Shown in pieces: positions 25,453 to 34,005 of a stretch of DNA of 64,000 nucleotides; positions within the stretch are counted from its first letter, which is position 1; the number at the start of each line of letters is the position of its first letter. The position numbers and the translations under genes are program-made. The stretch comes from Halomonas sp. LR3S48 (GTDB taxonomy: Bacteria > Pseudomonadota > Gammaproteobacteria > Pseudomonadales > Halomonadaceae). The stretch is taken from the NCBI RefSeq assembly GCF_025725665.1, contig NZ_CP107009.1:3658001-3722000 (forward strand), written 5' to 3'. The notes beneath the pieces are model-generated. The model worked only from the letters and a program-made list of their open reading frames with translations. It did no database searches and was not told the DNA's origin.

Positions 25453-25477
25453 GAATTCAATTTGAATTCAAAATTCA
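25453..25477. promoter_or_regulatory. Overlapping palindromes with core TGAATT-CAA-AATTCA
   Basis: GAATTCAA-T-TTGAATTC (25453-25469) overlaps TGAATT-N3-AATTCA (25463-25477) in the 242-bp gap between dctP and the HbpS-like gene. The second has the same architecture as the site at 26031. They are likely operators of the GntR protein encoded at 26172, placed about 165-175 bp upstream of dctP. Confidence 0.65.
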
Positions 25478-25530
25478 TTATTCGGTATTAAACTTTGGTC
25501 GACCCACACCTGCCTGCTGACTCCACCGAC

Positions 25531-25992
25531 TCAAACGGGTTCTAACCCCCAGGCCAGTCCCGCGGCCTCGATACCGGCAATCGCGGCGGCCTCGTCCTCG
25601 TCCGAGGATGCACCACTGGCACCCACGGCGCCGACCACACGGGACTCGTCATCCAGGATCAGTACACCTCCGGGAACAGGGACGAAGTGCCCACCCGAGG
25701 CAGCGGCCACGCTGGCGAGGAAGGCCGGACGTTCGGCATTGCGGGCTCCGACCACGCCGCTCGATGCGCCATTTCCCAGGGCGGCGAAGGCCTTGCCCTG
25801 CGCTACCGGAAAGCGCAGTGGGGCACAGCCGTCCTCGCGCTCGGCAGCGACGACGTGTCCGCCGCCGTCGAGCACGACTACGGTTAAAGGCTCCATCGAG
25901 GCATCGCGCGCCTTGGCGAAAGCCCCGTCGAGAATGGCCCTGGCCTGGGAGCGACCAAGCTGAAACTGACTGCGGAAGACTTTGCCGGCCAT
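25531..25992 (-). CDS. HbpS/GlcG-like heme-degrading-domain protein
   Basis: A 153-residue protein of the GlcG/HbpS family (PF03928 type), with TVVVLDGGGHVVAAEREDG, RFPVAQGKAFAAL, PVPGGVLILDDE and VVGAVGASGASSDEDEAAA. No signal peptide is visible. The biochemical role of most members is uncertain; some bind haem or cobalamin-like ligands, and many sit in glycolate or diol catabolic loci. AAGGAGTCTCCC precedes the ATG. It lies at the head of the TRAP operon, same strand, but separated from dctP by an operator region, so it may be its own unit. A paralogue (glcG) occurs at 31870. Confidence 0.82.
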   Translation of the reverse strand: MAGKVFRSQFQLGRSQARAILDGAFAKARDASMEPLTVVVLDGGGHVVAAEREDGCAPLRFPVAQGKAFAALGNGASSGVVGARNAERPAFLASVAAASGGHFVPVPGGVLILDDESRVVGAVGASGASSDEDEAAAIAGIEAAGLAWGLEPV

Positions 25993-26030
25993 GGGAGACT
26001 CCTTATGATGGTGGGGTAGTGGATATTAGT

Positions 26031-26045
26031 TGAATTTTGAATTCA
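26031..26045. promoter_or_regulatory. Operator TGAATT-TTG-AATTCA
   Basis: A perfect 6+3+6 palindrome in the divergent gap between the HbpS-like gene and the GntR gene. It has the same half-sites and spacing as the one at 25463-25477. Confidence 0.66.
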
Positions 26046-26171
26046 TAATACCTTCTGTGAAAGAATGCCAGGCGGACCCGTTTCCGCCGGGATGAACTCG
26101 ACAGGCCCGGCGACACGGCTGGAACGCCGGGCGGGACCATCGGGACGCTATCGCCTCTAGGAATTCATGCC

Positions 26172-26855
26172 ATGAGTAAAATCCAGCATCGCAGCCTTTA
26201 TCTGGAAGTGGCCGACCGCGTCCGGGAACTCATCGAGCAGGGAGATCTCGCACCGGGTGAGCGAATATCGGAGAAGCAGCTCTGCGAGCGCTTCGGGGTG
26301 TCCCGCACGCCGCTACGGGAGGCGCTGAAGGTTCTCGCCTCCGAGGGCCTGATCGAGCTGCTGCCCAACCGCGGGGCCAGGGTCATGCGCCTGACGCTGA
26401 AGATGGTGAAGGATACCTACGATCTGATGGGAGCCCTCGAGGGGCTGTCCGGCGAACTCGCCTGTCAGAACATCAGCGACGAGGAAATCAAGGCCATTCG
26501 TGCACTGCATGACGAAATGCTGCGGCACTACCGCGACCGCAACATGCCGGAGTACTTCCGAATCAACCGGAAGATTCACGAGGGAATCCTGGACGCCTCG
26601 GCAAACGAGGTGCTGCAAGAGATGTACAGCAACCTCAGCCAACGCGTGAAGCGGGTCCGCTACTCCAAAAAGATGACCGACGATTTCTGGCACAGGGCCG
26701 TGCAGGACCACGAGCACATGATCCTTGCCCTCGAAGCGCGTGATGGGAAACGACTGGGGCAGATTCTCCGCGACCATCTTTGCAATAAACTCGAAGTCGC
26801 TTCGCTCGCCGGCGTGGTCGAGGATGAAGGTGCGCTCAATGCCGCCAACGCCTGA
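26172..26855 (+). CDS. GntR/FCD-family regulator of the TRAP operon
   Basis: A 227-residue regulator. The winged helix-turn-helix lies in residues 15-75 (LAPGERISEKQLCERFGVSRTPLREALKVLASEGL, abridged) and an FCD ligand domain follows, with NRKIHEGILDAS and QDHEHMILALEARD carrying the usual histidines. It is divergent from the HbpS-like/TRAP genes and has the TGAATT-N3-AATTCA site 126 bp upstream, which fits local and self-regulation. Its stop is 2 bp from the convergent glcC stop. The effector is probably the TRAP substrate or its CoA product. Confidence 0.85.
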   Translation: MSKIQHRSLYLEVADRVRELIEQGDLAPGERISEKQLCERFGVSRTPLREALKVLASEGLIELLPNRGARVMRLTLKMVKDTYDLMGALEGLSGELACQNISDEEIKAIRALHDEMLRHYRDRNMPEYFRINRKIHEGILDASANEVLQEMYSNLSQRVKRVRYSKKMTDDFWHRAVQDHEHMILALEARDGKRLGQILRDHLCNKLEVASLAGVVEDEGALNAANA

Positions 26856-26857
26856 GC

Positions 26858-27634
26858 CTATTCCCATACTCCGAGCCGCATGGCCGAGCGCTCCAGTCGC
26901 CGATCCTCCGTCTCGATCCCGCGCAGCTGCTGCTCGATACCCGAGAGATGGTCGAGCGCGGCACGTCGGGCGGCCTGGGGTTTGCCCTCCATCACCGCAC
27001 GATATAGCCGTGCATGCTGACGGTTGATCATCTGTCTTGGCGCCTCACGGTGATAAAGGTTCTTCACCGAGGCGAATACGGAACTCAACAACAGGTCGGT
27101 GAGCGACTGCAGCGTATGCACCAGCACCGGGTTGTGTGAAGCCTGGCAGATGGCCAGATGGAAGGCATGATCGAGGTGCGCCAGTTGCTCCACGTCGATG
27201 TTCCCGCTGTTCTCCACATACGCCGTCATGGCCTCGTAGCGGCGCTGGATCAAGACCCGGTCGGCCGGCGTGGCGCGCTCCGCCGCCAGACTGGCCGATT
27301 CTCCCTCAAGCAATGAGCGTACCTCGAGCAAATCGAAAAGGGTCCGCGGATGGTCGCGAAACAGGTGCATCAGCGGGCTGTCGTCGCGTCCCGCCACCAG
27401 CTCCGCCACCACCGAGCCCCGCCCCTGCCGTGTCACGATGATGCCTTTGCTGCGCAGCACCCGCAGGCCCTCTCGCAGCGAGGTCCGCGAAACGCCGAGA
27501 CGCTCGCACAGGCGTCGCTCGGAAGGCAGCAACTGCCCGGGGCGAAACACGCCGTCGAGTATCAGCTCCTCCAGGCGCGCCGCTACCGCATCGGGCGTGC
27601 GCGTGGGCGAGAGCCGTTCGCTATCTTCAAACAT
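26858..27634 (-). CDS. glcC: Glycolate-responsive GntR-family regulator
   Basis: A 258-residue FadR-type regulator with a helix-turn-helix at about residues 20-75 (FRPGQLLPSERRLCERLGVSRTSLREGLRVL, abridged) and an FCD domain with HLDHAFHLAICQASHN. It is divergent from glcDEF, the standard GlcC position. GGAGGAGCCCC precedes the ATG at 27634; the open frame continues far upstream antisense to glcD, but that part is spurious. Family knowledge: E. coli GlcC activates glcDEFGBA with glycolate. A perfect TGGT-N3-ACCA palindrome in the divergent gap is the likely binding site. Confidence 0.87.
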   Translation of the reverse strand: MFEDSERLSPTRTPDAVAARLEELILDGVFRPGQLLPSERRLCERLGVSRTSLREGLRVLRSKGIIVTRQGRGSVVAELVAGRDDSPLMHLFRDHPRTLFDLLEVRSLLEGESASLAAERATPADRVLIQRRYEAMTAYVENSGNIDVEQLAHLDHAFHLAICQASHNPVLVHTLQSLTDLLLSSVFASVKNLYHREAPRQMINRQHARLYRAVMEGKPQAARRAALDHLSGIEQQLRGIETEDRRLERSAMRLGVWE

Positions 27635-27728
27635 GGGGCTCCTCCGTGGCGCGACGCAGCGGCTTGTATCCTTCGTGCGATTGCGCCATGGTATGAAATG
27701 AAAATAATTTCCAAGATAGCTGGAAACA

Positions 27729-27743
27729 ACTGGTAATACCAGT
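27729..27743. promoter_or_regulatory. GlcC-type operator ACTGGT-AAT-ACCAGT
   Basis: A perfect 6+3+6 palindrome between glcC and glcD, 93 bp before the glcD start. It fits the TNGTNNNACNA pattern of the FadR subfamily and resembles the site upstream of the LctP permease at 13552. Confidence 0.7.
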
Positions 27744-27835
27744 GGACCGGAGGCTGGACAGGACGGCTGACAGGGCGCACATTGGGGCCCTGCACAAGGA
27801 TAACCCTGCCGCCAAGACTCGCAACGAGGCGCTAG

Positions 27836-29341
27836 ATGAACATCCTCTTCGATGAACGACTCGACGGTCCGGCTCCGGAGCTGGACCGGGCTGCCATCCG
27901 CGACACGCTCCGCCAGGCCATTCCGGGCATGACCCTGCTGCACCGCGAGGAGGACATGCGTCCCTTCGAGTGCGACGGCCTCTCTGTCTACCGCACCCTG
28001 CCGTTGCTGGTGGCGCTGCCCGACTCCATGGCTCAGGTCGAACGGCTGCTCAAGGAGTGCCATCGCCTCGGCGTACCGGTGGTGACCCGCGGAGCCGGCA
28101 CCGGCCTCTCGGCCGGCGCACTGCCGCTTACGCATGGGGTTCTCCTGGTGATGTCGCGCTTCTCGCGCATCATCGAGATCGACCCCGAGGCGCGTACCGC
28201 CCGGGTCGAACCCGGAGTGCGCAACCTGGCCATCTCGGAAGCCGCCTCGCCCTATGGGCTCTACTACGCGCCGGACCCTTCGTCGCAGATCGCCTGCTCG
28301 ATCGGCGGCAACGTGGCCGAAAATGCCGGCGGCGTGCACTGTCTCAAGTACGGCCTGACGGTGCACAACGTGATCAAGGTGGAAGTCCTTACCATCGAGG
28401 GCGAACGCATGACGCTGGGCAGCGACGCCCTCGACGCCCCCGGCTTCGACCTGCTGGCACTGTTCAACGGCTCCGAAGGCATGCTCGGCGTGGTCACCGA
28501 GATCACCGTCAAGCTGCTGCCCAAGCCCGAGATAGCCAAGGTGCTGATGGCCAGCTTCGACGATGTCGAGAAAGCGGGCAACGCGGTGGGCGCCATCATC
28601 GAGGCCGGTATCATTCCCGGTGGGCTGGAGATGATGGACAAGCTCGCCATCGTCGCCGCCGAGGATTTCATCGGCGCCGGCTACCCAGTGGACGCCGAGG
28701 CGATCCTGCTGTGCGAGCTCGACGGCGTCGAGGCCGACGTCGACGACGACTGCGAGACCGTGCGCCAGGTGCTGGAAGAGGCCGGCGCCACCGGCATCCG
28801 CCAGGCCCGCGACGACGCCGAGCGCGCCAAATTCTGGGCCGGCCGCAAGAACGCCTTCCCCGCGGTGGGCCGCATGTCGCCCGATTACTACTGCATGGAC
28901 GGCACTATTCCGCGGCGCGAACTGGCGCGGGTGCTCAAGGGCATCAGCGACCTCTCCGAGCGCTATGGCCTGAAGGTGGCCAACGTCTTCCACGCTGGCG
29001 ACGGCAACATGCACCCGCTGATCCTGTTCGATGCCAACCGTGAAGGCGAACTGGCCGTGGCCGAGGCGCTGGGCGGCGAGATCCTCGAGCTGTGCGTCCG
29101 CGTGGGCGGCACTATCACCGGCGAGCACGGTGTCGGCCGCGAGAAGATCAATCAGATGTGCGCCCAGTTCCGTCCTGACGAGCTGGCCACCTTCCGCGCC
29201 GCCAAGGCCGCCTTCGACCCCCGCGAGTTGCTCAACCCGGGCAAGAACATCCCCACCCCGGCGCGCTGCTCGGAGTTCCATACCATCAAGAGCGCGGCGG
29301 ACGATACCGCCTCGACCGCAGCGCAGGGTGGGCTGGAGTGA
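27836..29341 (+). CDS. glcD: Glycolate oxidase FAD-binding subunit GlcD
   Basis: A 501-residue FAD-linked oxidase (E. coli GlcD 499). It has the PCMH FAD-binding motif TRGAGTGLSAGALPL, the IGGNVAENAGGVHCLKYG block and the C-terminal GDGNMHPLI and TGEHGVGREK motifs. With GlcE and GlcF it oxidises glycolate, and more weakly D-lactate, to glyoxylate and passes electrons to the respiratory chain. It is the first gene of glcDEF-glcG, divergent from glcC. The final 20 or so residues are low-complexity, and the stop lies 2 bp before the glcE ATG. Confidence 0.95.
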   Translation: MNILFDERLDGPAPELDRAAIRDTLRQAIPGMTLLHREEDMRPFECDGLSVYRTLPLLVALPDSMAQVERLLKECHRLGVPVVTRGAGTGLSAGALPLTHGVLLVMSRFSRIIEIDPEARTARVEPGVRNLAISEAASPYGLYYAPDPSSQIACSIGGNVAENAGGVHCLKYGLTVHNVIKVEVLTIEGERMTLGSDALDAPGFDLLALFNGSEGMLGVVTEITVKLLPKPEIAKVLMASFDDVEKAGNAVGAIIEAGIIPGGLEMMDKLAIVAAEDFIGAGYPVDAEAILLCELDGVEADVDDDCETVRQVLEEAGATGIRQARDDAERAKFWAGRKNAFPAVGRMSPDYYCMDGTIPRRELARVLKGISDLSERYGLKVANVFHAGDGNMHPLILFDANREGELAVAEALGGEILELCVRVGGTITGEHGVGREKINQMCAQFRPDELATFRAAKAAFDPRELLNPGKNIPTPARCSEFHTIKSAADDTASTAAQGGLE

Positions 29342-29343
29342 CC

Positions 29344-30435
29344 ATGGCAAACGCAACGACTCTCCATGAACATGACGCCAGCGAAGCCCTGGCCGAGCGC
29401 ATCCGCCAGGCCAGCACCGACGGTACACCACTGCGCATCGTCGGCGGTGACACCCGCTTCTTCTATGGTCGCGAGGTGGTGGGCAGCGAGCTCTCGACCC
29501 GCGAGCACTGCGGCATCAGCTTCTACGATCCGGTGGAGCTAGTGGTTTCGGTGCGCGCCGGCACGCCGCTAGCCACGCTCGAGGCGGCCCTGGCCGAGCA
29601 CGGCCAGATGCTGCCCTTCGAGCCGCCCCGCTACGGCGAGGCAAGCACCGTGGGTGGCATGGTCGCCAGCGGTCTCTCCGGGCCGCGGCGACCGTGGGCC
29701 GGCGCGGTACGCGACTTCGTGCTCGGTGCCCGGGTGATCAATCACGAAGGCATCGAGCAGCGCTTCGGCGGCGAGGTGATGAAGAATGTGGCCGGCTACG
29801 ACCTGTCGCGGCTGATGGTCGGGGCCCAAGGTACCCTGGGGCTGATCACCGAGGTCTCGTTCAAGGTGCTGCCGGCCCCGGGTGCCGTCCAAAGCCTGCA
29901 CCTGGAACTGCCGCTCGACGAGGCCCGCCAGCGCCTGGCCGAATGGGGGCGCGAACCGCTGCCCATCAGCGCCGCCGCCTGGCTCGACGGCGCCCTGCAC
30001 CTGCGCCTGGAAGGCGGTCCGAGCTCCGTGGCCGCCACCCGCGCGCGCATCGGCGGCGATGAGCTCGACAATGCCTTCTGGCCCTCCCTGCGCGACCAGC
30101 AATTGCCATTCTTCCGTGCCGGCCAGGCGCCGCTGTGGCGACTCTCGCTGCCCCACCGCGCGCCGACGCTGGACCTGCCCGGTATCGACGAGAGGCTGAT
30201 GATTCACGACTGGGCCGGTGCCCAGCGTTGGCTGCGCACCGAGCTGGATGCCGACTCCGTACGCCAGGCGTGCCAAGCCGCCGCCGGCCACGCCACCTGC
30301 TACGGGCCGCGCCCGACCGCGATCGAGCCCTTCGCGCCACTATCCGAGGTGCTGACAAAGTACCATCGCAACCTCAAGGCGCAGCTCGACCCCAAGGGAA
30401 TCTTCAACCCCGGCCGGCTCTACGCGGCGTTCTGA
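29344..30435 (+). CDS. glcE: Glycolate oxidase FAD-binding subunit GlcE
   Basis: A 363-residue FAD-binding protein (E. coli GlcE about 350). It shows GEASTVGGMVASGLSGPRRPW, RFGGEVMKNVAGYDLSRLM and a C-terminal LDPKGIFNPGRLY. It pairs with GlcD and GlcF in the membrane-associated complex. The ATG at 29344 is preferred; a GTG six bases earlier overlaps the glcD stop. GGAG lies just upstream, within the glcD end, so the two are translationally coupled. Confidence 0.95.
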   Translation: MANATTLHEHDASEALAERIRQASTDGTPLRIVGGDTRFFYGREVVGSELSTREHCGISFYDPVELVVSVRAGTPLATLEAALAEHGQMLPFEPPRYGEASTVGGMVASGLSGPRRPWAGAVRDFVLGARVINHEGIEQRFGGEVMKNVAGYDLSRLMVGAQGTLGLITEVSFKVLPAPGAVQSLHLELPLDEARQRLAEWGREPLPISAAAWLDGALHLRLEGGPSSVAATRARIGGDELDNAFWPSLRDQQLPFFRAGQAPLWRLSLPHRAPTLDLPGIDERLMIHDWAGAQRWLRTELDADSVRQACQAAAGHATCYGPRPTAIEPFAPLSEVLTKYHRNLKAQLDPKGIFNPGRLYAAF

Positions 30436-30453
30436 GACGCACAGGATTTCGAC

Positions 30454-31704
30454 ATGCAGACGCACTTCACCGAGGAAGCCCTCAAGCAGCCGCACATTCA
30501 GGAGGCCGACCGCGTCCTGCGCAGCTGCGTGCACTGCGGCTTCTGCAACGCCACCTGCCCCACTTACCAGCTGCTGGGCGATGAACGCGACGGACCGCGC
30601 GGGCGCATCTACCTGATGAAGCAGATGCTCGAGAACCCCGACGACAGCGAGAACGTCACCGAGCAGACCCGCCTGCACCTGGACCGCTGCCTGACCTGCC
30701 GCAACTGCGAGACTACCTGCCCTTCCGGCGTGGAGTACCACAAGCTGCTCGATATCGGCCGCGCCGAGATCGAGCGCCGCGTGCCGCGCAGCGCCGCCGA
30801 CCGCGCCCAGCGCTACGCGCTGCGCAAGGCGCTGGTGGAGCCCAAGCGCTTCCAGGCGCTGCTCAAGCTGGGCCAGATCTTCCGCCCGCTGGTGCCGGGC
30901 AAGCTCAAGGACAAGCTGCCGCCCAAGCCGGTGGATGCCGGCATGCGCCCCGACCACACGCGCCACGCGCGGCAGATGCTGATCCTCGAAGGCTGCGTAC
31001 AGCCGGGGCTCTCACCCAATACCAATGCCGCCACGGCGCGGGTGCTCGACCGCCTGGGCATCGGCCTCACGCCGGTCAGCGAAGCCGGCTGCTGCGGCGC
31101 CGTCGACTTTCATCTCAACGCCCAGGACGACGGCCGCGCCCGGGCGCGAGCCAACATCGACGCCTGGTGGCCGCATATCGAGGCCGGCTGTGAGGCGATC
31201 GTGCAAACGGCCAGCGGCTGCGGCGCCTTCGTCAAGGAGTACGCCGAGATCCTCGAGCACGACCCAGCCTACGCCGAGAAAGCCAAGCGCGTGAGCGAAC
31301 TGGCCAAGGATCTGGTCGAGGTGCTGCGCGACGAGGATCTGGATGACCTCAAGGTCGACGCGGGCCGCCGGCTGGCATTCCACTGCCCCTGCACCCTGCA
31401 GCACGCGCAGAGACTCGGCGGCGCGGTGGAAGGCGTGCTGATCAAGCTCGGCTTCACCCTGACGCCGGTCCAGGACGCCCACTTGTGCTGCGGCTCGGCG
31501 GGCACCTACTCGATCACCGAGCCGGAGCTCGCCATGCAGTTGCGCGACAACAAGCTCAACGCCCTGGAGGCCGGCAACCCGGAGACGATCGTGACCGCCA
31601 ACATCGGCTGCCAGACGCACCTCAACGGCGCGGGGCGCACGCCGGTCAGGCATTGGATAGAGATTGTCGATGAAGCGTTGCCCCCCTCGGCGGGCAACGC
31701 TTAA
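30454..31704 (+). CDS. glcF: Glycolate oxidase iron-sulfur subunit GlcF
   Basis: A 416-residue protein. It has two ferredoxin-type [4Fe-4S] motifs (CVHCGFCNATCP near residue 28 and CLTCRNCETTCP near residue 80) and two CCG domains (EAGCCGAVDFHL and HLCCGSAGTYS, with related cysteine clusters). It carries electrons from GlcDE onward. CAGGATTTCGAC precedes the ATG, 18 bp after glcE. A conserved structured repeat lies between this gene and glcG. Confidence 0.95.
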   Translation: MQTHFTEEALKQPHIQEADRVLRSCVHCGFCNATCPTYQLLGDERDGPRGRIYLMKQMLENPDDSENVTEQTRLHLDRCLTCRNCETTCPSGVEYHKLLDIGRAEIERRVPRSAADRAQRYALRKALVEPKRFQALLKLGQIFRPLVPGKLKDKLPPKPVDAGMRPDHTRHARQMLILEGCVQPGLSPNTNAATARVLDRLGIGLTPVSEAGCCGAVDFHLNAQDDGRARARANIDAWWPHIEAGCEAIVQTASGCGAFVKEYAEILEHDPAYAEKAKRVSELAKDLVEVLRDEDLDDLKVDAGRRLAFHCPCTLQHAQRLGGAVEGVLIKLGFTLTPVQDAHLCCGSAGTYSITEPELAMQLRDNKLNALEAGNPETIVTANIGCQTHLNGAGRTPVRHWIEIVDEALPPSAGNA

Positions 31705-31731
31705 AGAGTATTCAGCAACGCAGCAGATGAG

Positions 31732-31829
31732 CGCCGGGGACAAGCCAAAGCGAGGGTCTTTTGCCATGGATGGCAAAAGTAGCGCCCAGGGACGGGTTCA
31801 CAGCGCCCTCGCGTGGCTTTGTCGCCGGG
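31732..31829. repeat. Structured intergenic repeat, copy 1 (glcF-glcG gap)
   Basis: Outer arms pair in register: CCGG (31734-31737) with CCGG (31825-31828), GAC with GTC, AAGCCA (31742-31747) with TGGCTT (31814-31819), and GCGAGGG (31750-31756) with CCCTCGC (31806-31812). Inside is a near-perfect inner palindrome at 31759-31778, TTTTGCCAT-GG-ATGGCAAAA. It is followed by a 29-nt core running from GTAGCGCCCA at 31779 to CACAGCGCC at 31807. Copy 2 at 54751 keeps the inner palindrome and 25 of 29 core bases but has different arm sequences. It is probably a REP/MITE-like element or a structured RNA/DNA signal. Confidence 0.8.
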
Positions 31830-31869
31830 AAGCTCATCACCGACAACATTGCGACTCAAGGAGAGCCCC

Positions 31870-32271
31870 ATGAAGACCAAACCCGTACTCACCCTGACCG
31901 ACGTCAACGCCATCCTCGATGCCGCTCAGAAAGAAGCGGAAGCCAACGGTTGGGCGGTAACCATCGCCGTGGCCGACGACGGCGGCCACCTGCTCGGCCT
32001 GCGCCGCCTGGACGGGGCGGCGCCGATGACGCCGGACGTGGCCACGCAGAAAGCACGCAGTGCCGCCCTTGGCCGCAAGGAGACCCAGGTCTTCGAGGAG
32101 ATGATCAACGGCGGACGCAATGCCTTCCTCTCCGCGCCGCTCTCGGGCCTGCTCACCGGCGGCGTACCGGTGCTGGTCGATGGCGAGGTTGCGGGCACCG
32201 TCGGCGTCTCGGGCGTCAAGCCCGATCAGGACGTACAGATCGCCAAGGCAGGTATCGCCGCCGTTGCTTGA
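31870..32271 (+). CDS. glcG: GlcG/HbpS family protein of the glycolate locus
   Basis: A 133-residue protein of the same PF03928-type family as the one at 25531. It shows TIAVADDGGHLLGLRRLDGA, TQKARSAALGRKE, GGVPVLVDGEVAGTVGVSG and a final AKAGIAAVA. Its place after glcF matches the E. coli glcDEFG order. The function is not established; a stress or ligand-binding role has been proposed for relatives. GGAGAGCCCC precedes the ATG at 31870; an earlier ATG at 31813 would read from the repeat element. A 12-bp stem terminator follows. Confidence 0.85.
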   Translation: MKTKPVLTLTDVNAILDAAQKEAEANGWAVTIAVADDGGHLLGLRRLDGAAPMTPDVATQKARSAALGRKETQVFEEMINGGRNAFLSAPLSGLLTGGVPVLVDGEVAGTVGVSGVKPDQDVQIAKAGIAAVA

Positions 32272-32283
32272 GGTGAAACGTAC

Positions 32284-32345
32284 AAGGCCGGCCGCAATGC
32301 GCTGCAACAGCAGTCGCCGCGGCCGGCCTTTATTTACGGCGCCGT
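32284..32345. terminator. Strong terminator at the end of the glc operon
   Basis: A 12-bp perfect stem, AAGGCCGGCCGC (32284-32295) / GCGGCCGGCCTT (32329-32340), followed by TATTT. It lies between convergent glcG and BCCT genes. Confidence 0.82.
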
Positions 32346-32355
32346 TGCGGACGGA

Positions 32356-34005
32356 TCAAACCCTCCTGGAGCGGAGCTGGCGCAGCTCACCATTCAACGC
32401 CACGATGATGGAATAGCACATCAACAGCATCACGACGGAAAATGGAATCGCCGTCGCCGTCACCCCGGCCTGAAGTGCTGCAAGCCCGCCGCCAATCAAC
32501 AGTACGATGGCAATCAAGCCCTCCACCGTGGCCCAGAACATCCGCTGCGGCCGGGGCGCATCGATCTTGCCGCCGGCGGTGATGGTATCGATCACCAGCG
32601 AACCGGAATCCGACGAAGTGACGAAGAAGATCAGCGCCAGCACGATACCGAGGGTCGACATCAGCCCCGTCAACGGCAGCTCGTTGAGCATGCCGAACAG
32701 CGACAGCTCAGGACTGTAGCTGTCGATCACGTACTCCTTGACCAGGCTGCCGGCGGGGTCGGCGTAGAGCTGGTCCAGTGCAGTAGCACCGAAAACACCC
32801 ATCCAGATGAAGATGAACAGGCTGGGAATCACCAGCACGCAAGTCACGAACTCCCGCACCGTGCGCCCACGCGATACCCTGGCGATGAACATGCCGACGA
32901 ACGGCGCCCAGCTGATCCACCAGGCCCAGTAGAAGATCGTCCACGCCTGACGGTAGGCGTCGTCGTCACGACCGAAGGGCGCCGATAGCGGGACGAACTC
33001 CTTCACGTAGGTCGCAAGACCCGTCCAGAATCCGCCCAGGGCCACCAGTGTCGGGCCGGCGAACAGCACGAAGAAGAAGAACAGTACGGCCAGGACCATG
33101 TTGATTTCGGAAAGCTTCTTTACGCCGCCCTCGAGTCCGCGCCAGACCGACACCAGCGCCACCGCCGTCACCAGCAGGATGATGACGACCTGAGCGGCGG
33201 TGCTGACCTCCAATCCGAAGACGAAATTCATCCCCGCATTGGCCTGCTGCGCCCCCAACCCCAGCGACGTAGCAAGGCCGAACAGGGTGGAAAACACCGC
33301 CAGGATGTCGATCACATGGCCCCACCAGCCCCATACCCGCTCGCCCAGGATCGGGAAGAAGGCCGAACGAATGGAGAACGGCAACCCCTTGTTGTAGGTA
33401 AAGATGGCCAGCGCCAGCGCCATCACCACATAGACTGCCCAGCCATGGATCCCCCAATGCAGGTAGGTGCCGGCAAGACCCAGGGCCGTCGCTTGGGGAA
33501 TGGCCTCAGGGTTCAGCTCGCCATCGGCTCCGAAAGGGGATGCCACGCCCAGTGGCAGGGAAACGTTGGCATGGTAGACCGGCTCCAGTACGCCGAAGAA
33601 CAGCAGCCCGATGCCGATACCGGCAGCGAACAGCATCGCAAACCATGAGAGGTAGCCGTAATCCGGTCGTGCGTCGGGCCCACCCAGCCTGACCGAGCCG
33701 TAGGGCAGGACGACGAGCGCGACACAGAACAGGATGAAGAAATCCACCACCAGCATGAAATACCAGTCCAGCGTTCCCGTAGCGAAGCCGACGATGGATT
33801 GAAAGATGCTTCCCGCCCTCTCCGGAAATAGCAGGGTAAGCAGGATGAAAACCACGGAAGAGAGTGCGGAGACAACGAAGACCCGGTTGTGGATATCGAA
33901 ACCGATGGGCCCCAGCCGCCCCTCGATATTGTCCTGGCCCACGGTGTAGTCCGTTTGCATGTCGCTCGTTCCCGGGAGCGAAGCCGGATCGTTCGGAGTC
34001 CTCAT
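32356..34005 (-). CDS. BCCT-family choline/betaine-type transporter, copy 1
   Basis: A 549-residue inner-membrane carrier with 12 spans. It has the BCCT substrate-site region WISWAPFVGMFIARVSRGRT and the conserved HWGIHGWAVY and TSSDSGSLV blocks. It lacks the long C-terminal tail of BetT-type choline carriers. It imports a quaternary ammonium compound such as choline, betaine or choline sulfate with sodium or protons. CAGAGGGAGC precedes the ATG. It is about 90 percent identical by eye to the protein at 38959, which lies in the opposite orientation, and the pair brackets the choline-sulfatase genes. Confidence 0.9.
   Translation of the reverse strand: MRTPNDPASLPGTSDMQTDYTVGQDNIEGRLGPIGFDIHNRVFVVSALSSVVFILLTLLFPERAGSIFQSIVGFATGTLDWYFMLVVDFFILFCVALVVLPYGSVRLGGPDARPDYGYLSWFAMLFAAGIGIGLLFFGVLEPVYHANVSLPLGVASPFGADGELNPEAIPQATALGLAGTYLHWGIHGWAVYVVMALALAIFTYNKGLPFSIRSAFFPILGERVWGWWGHVIDILAVFSTLFGLATSLGLGAQQANAGMNFVFGLEVSTAAQVVIILLVTAVALVSVWRGLEGGVKKLSEINMVLAVLFFFFVLFAGPTLVALGGFWTGLATYVKEFVPLSAPFGRDDDAYRQAWTIFYWAWWISWAPFVGMFIARVSRGRTVREFVTCVLVIPSLFIFIWMGVFGATALDQLYADPAGSLVKEYVIDSYSPELSLFGMLNELPLTGLMSTLGIVLALIFFVTSSDSGSLVIDTITAGGKIDAPRPQRMFWATVEGLIAIVLLIGGGLAALQAGVTATAIPFSVVMLLMCYSIIVALNGELRQLRSRRV

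Noticed and set aside
27635..29431. Long minus-strand open frame extending glcC upstream across glcD (857 residues in all)
   Set aside because: It is the antisense shadow of a GC-rich gene. Only the part from 27634 down has GntR-family content and a ribosome-binding site.
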